From NCBI GenBank assembly GCA_013180565.1, contig QBUN01000295.1:1-6906 (forward strand): DNA of 6,906 nt, read 5' to 3'. A program made the position numbers and the translations under genes. Source of the DNA: Candidatus Methanophaga sp. GoMg3.2. GTDB taxonomy: Archaea > Halobacteriota > Syntropharchaeia > Alkanophagales > Methanospirareceae. The notes beneath the pieces are model-generated. The model saw only the letters and a program-made list of their open reading frames with translations. It searched no databases and was not told the origin of the DNA. This document shows, in pieces, positions 5,524 through 6,906 of the stretch. Numbering within the stretch: the stretch's first letter is position 1; each line of letters opens with the position of its first letter.

Positions 5524-6786
5524 TTACTGCTTCACAATCTCATAAGCAACCTCTTGCGCCTTCTCCTTTATCTCTTCTTCTCCTTTTACCTTCCGCTCCT
5601 CCATTAAAATCTCACCATCGCATATCACGGTATCAACACAGCTCCCGTTTGCAGAATAGACGATATTCGAGATAAGATTATGGTTTGGCACAAGATTCAC
5701 ATTCTTTAAATCCAGCAGGACAACATCTGCCAGCTTCCCCTCGGCGATTTCTCCTGCGTTTATCCTGAACATTCGTGCTGCGTTACCTGTTGCGAGCCCA
5801 AAAGCTTCCTTCGCCGGCATGCATGTCGGATCGCCGGAATACACCTTATGAAGCAAAGAAGCTATCTTCATCTCTTCAAACATGTCAAGGTTGTTATTAG
5901 AAGCGCAGCCATCGGTACCCAGTGCGATATTGGCGTATAGACCGAGCCTTTTCAGCTCATCGTATTGCTTTCTTCCCGCTGCTAATTTCATATTCGATGT
6001 TGGATTATGAACTATTTTCACATTGTGCTTCTTCAGCAACTCCATCTCGTGTCTGCTGAGATGAGTGCAATGGCAGGCTATGGTCCGTGCGCACAAGAAA
6101 TCGAGCTCATTGAGGTATTCCACTGGTCGCATACCGTGCCGCTTTATACAATCTTCTACCTCTGTCTTAGTCTCTGACAAGTGTATATGAACCAGAAGGT
6201 CATGCTTTTCTGCGAAATCCCGCACCCAGCATAGGCTGCTCTCAGAAACGGTGTAGATCGCATGCGGGCCCAGAGCGAAGATAATCCTCTCCGGTAGTTC
6301 TTTACTTTCCTTGTATAAAGCTTCATTTCTTATTATCTGCTCTTTTGACTTTTCTTCATCGAACCCATCTATGAAAACTGCGGATAATGCCGCTCTTATT
6401 CCAGACTCTGCAACCGCTCTCGCACTGCCTCGCCAGTGCCAGTACATGTCGTTAAAGAAAATTGTGCCGGATTTTATCATCTCCAAACATGCGAGCTTCG
6501 TACCCCAATAGACATCATCTTCCGTAAGCTTTCGCTCTACCGGCCATATCTTCGTCTCGAGCCATTCCTGAAGCGGCATGTCATCGGCATAGCCGCGCAG
6601 TAGAGTCATTGCCGCATGTGTATGCGCATTGAAAAGCCCAGGAATTGCCGCCTTATCCGTGCCATCAATCACAAATTCCGCCACCTGCTCTTTACTAGCT
6701 TCGCTTATCGCTTCTATTACATTACCCTCAATGTAAATATCTCGCGCCCGACCGCCCAAGAGCACGTTCTTTATCAGGATTGACAT
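5524..6786 (-). CDS. mtaD: 5-methylthioadenosine/S-adenosylhomocysteine/5'-deoxyadenosine deaminase (amidohydrolase)
   Basis: A 420-residue metal-dependent amidohydrolase of the MtaD/DadD group, deaminating the adenine of S-adenosylhomocysteine, methylthioadenosine or 5'-deoxyadenosine to the inosine form. Metal and substrate residues are visible: NAHTH (53-57) with His55 and His57, GPHAIYTVS (173-181) with His175, HLSET (202-206) with His202 and Glu205, and GTDGCASNNNLDMFEEM (290-306) with Asp291. This matches the pattern of Thermotoga TM0936 and the methanogen DadD. The N-terminal strand set and the C-terminal segment from about 345 form the usual composite beta domain. In methanogens this route recycles SAH through S-inosylhomocysteine. 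The ATG at 6786 lies about 31 bases from a TATA-like box, giving a near-leaderless transcript. Substrate preference among the three nucleosides cannot be read from sequence; an alternative symbol is dadD. Confidence 0.92.
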   Translation of the reverse strand: MSILIKNVLLGGRARDIYIEGNVIEAISEASKEQVAEFVIDGTDKAAIPGLFNAHTHAAMTLLRGYADDMPLQEWLETKIWPVERKLTEDDVYWGTKLACLEMIKSGTIFFNDMYWHWRGSARAVAESGIRAALSAVFIDGFDEEKSKEQIIRNEALYKESKELPERIIFALGPHAIYTVSESSLCWVRDFAEKHDLLVHIHLSETKTEVEDCIKRHGMRPVEYLNELDFLCARTIACHCTHLSRHEMELLKKHNVKIVHNPTSNMKLAAGRKQYDELKRLGLYANIALGTDGCASNNNLDMFEEMKIASLLHKVYSGDPTCMPAKEAFGLATGNAARMFRINAGEIAEGKLADVVLLDLKNVNLVPNHNLISNIVYSANGSCVDTVICDGEILMEERKVKGEEEIKEKAQEVAYEIVKQ

Positions 6787-6812
6787 AGTTATACTATACT
6801 ATTGATTTGGCA

Positions 6813-6822
6813 GCTTTTATCC
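6813..6822 (-). promoter_or_regulatory. Probable TATA box for mtaD-trmY
   Basis: On the minus strand this reads ggataaaagc, centred about 31 bases before the mtaD ATG and so predicting a start of transcription within a few bases of the start codon. No Shine-Dalgarno is present, consistent with a nearly leaderless mRNA. The partial inverted-repeat copy begins only 6 bases further upstream. Confidence 0.45.
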
Positions 6823-6827
6823 TTTCT

Positions 6828-6906
6828 CGTATTTGTATAGCTAACTAAAAAAACCACGAGATTTCACAAGATTAACACAAGAACTTGGGATTAATATTTA
6901 TGGCAT
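6828..6906 (+). repeat. Partial second copy of the inverted-repeat element, cut by the window end
   Basis: Positions 6828-6888 match 4750-4810 at 58 of 61 positions with no gaps. The match includes the terminal block cgtatttgtatagctaa, the A7 run and the CAC(A/G)AGATT units, and then diverges into AT-rich sequence. Two of the three differences are A/G swaps at equivalent places of consecutive units. Only one end is visible; the inverted partner should lie beyond 6906. It sits immediately upstream of the mtaD promoter in non-coding DNA, which shows that the terminal block belongs to the repeat and not to sufS. Confidence 0.8.

Overview
The window looks like chromosomal DNA of an archaeon, most likely a euryarchaeote. 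TrmY (the archaeal tRNA pseudouridine-54 N1-methyltransferase) is the strongest marker. It is backed by a type-2 chorismate lyase-like protein of the kind found in methanogens, an MTA/SAH deaminase of the DadD/MtaD group, heavy use of AGA/AGG/ATA codons, moderate GC by eye, and TATA-like boxes placed for leaderless or short-leader transcripts. A relative of methanogens or anaerobic methane oxidisers (for example ANME-1 or Syntrophoarchaeum-like lineages) would fit. That lineage guess is inference, and nothing here proves methane metabolism.

Layout: positions 1-88 hold the tail of a CACAGATT-type repeat and no gene. Positions 89-2688 (minus strand) form a compact putative operon in the order proA, a DUF167/YggU small protein and an AI-2E family membrane protein, with a 12-base gap and then a 4-base ATGA overlap. 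Positions 2689-2788 are a divergent promoter region. A chorismate lyase-like gene (2789-3346, plus) follows, then a hairpin-rich spacer, then a sufS-type cysteine desulfurase (3545-4762, plus). Positions 4763-4927, between convergent sufS and trmY, are almost entirely filled by a 171-base inverted-repeat element (4751-4921) whose left terminus also supplies the last codons and stop of sufS. On the minus strand, positions 4928-6786 carry mtaD/dadD followed 29 bases later by trmY, probably one transcript from a TATA box near 6813-6822. Just upstream of that promoter, one end of a second copy of the inverted-repeat element runs off the window.

The protein genes are all recognisable housekeeping functions: proline synthesis (ProA), 4-hydroxybenzoate formation from chorismate (predicted), sulfur mobilisation from cysteine (SufS), tRNA T-loop modification (TrmY) and purine-thioether salvage (MtaD/DadD). 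The neatest functional link is mtaD-trmY: TrmY uses S-adenosylmethionine and releases S-adenosylhomocysteine, which the deaminase family next to it can remove. I see no CRISPR array, tRNA, rRNA, transposase or phage gene. The least ordinary part of the window is the non-coding inverted-repeat family; no new protein system is evident.
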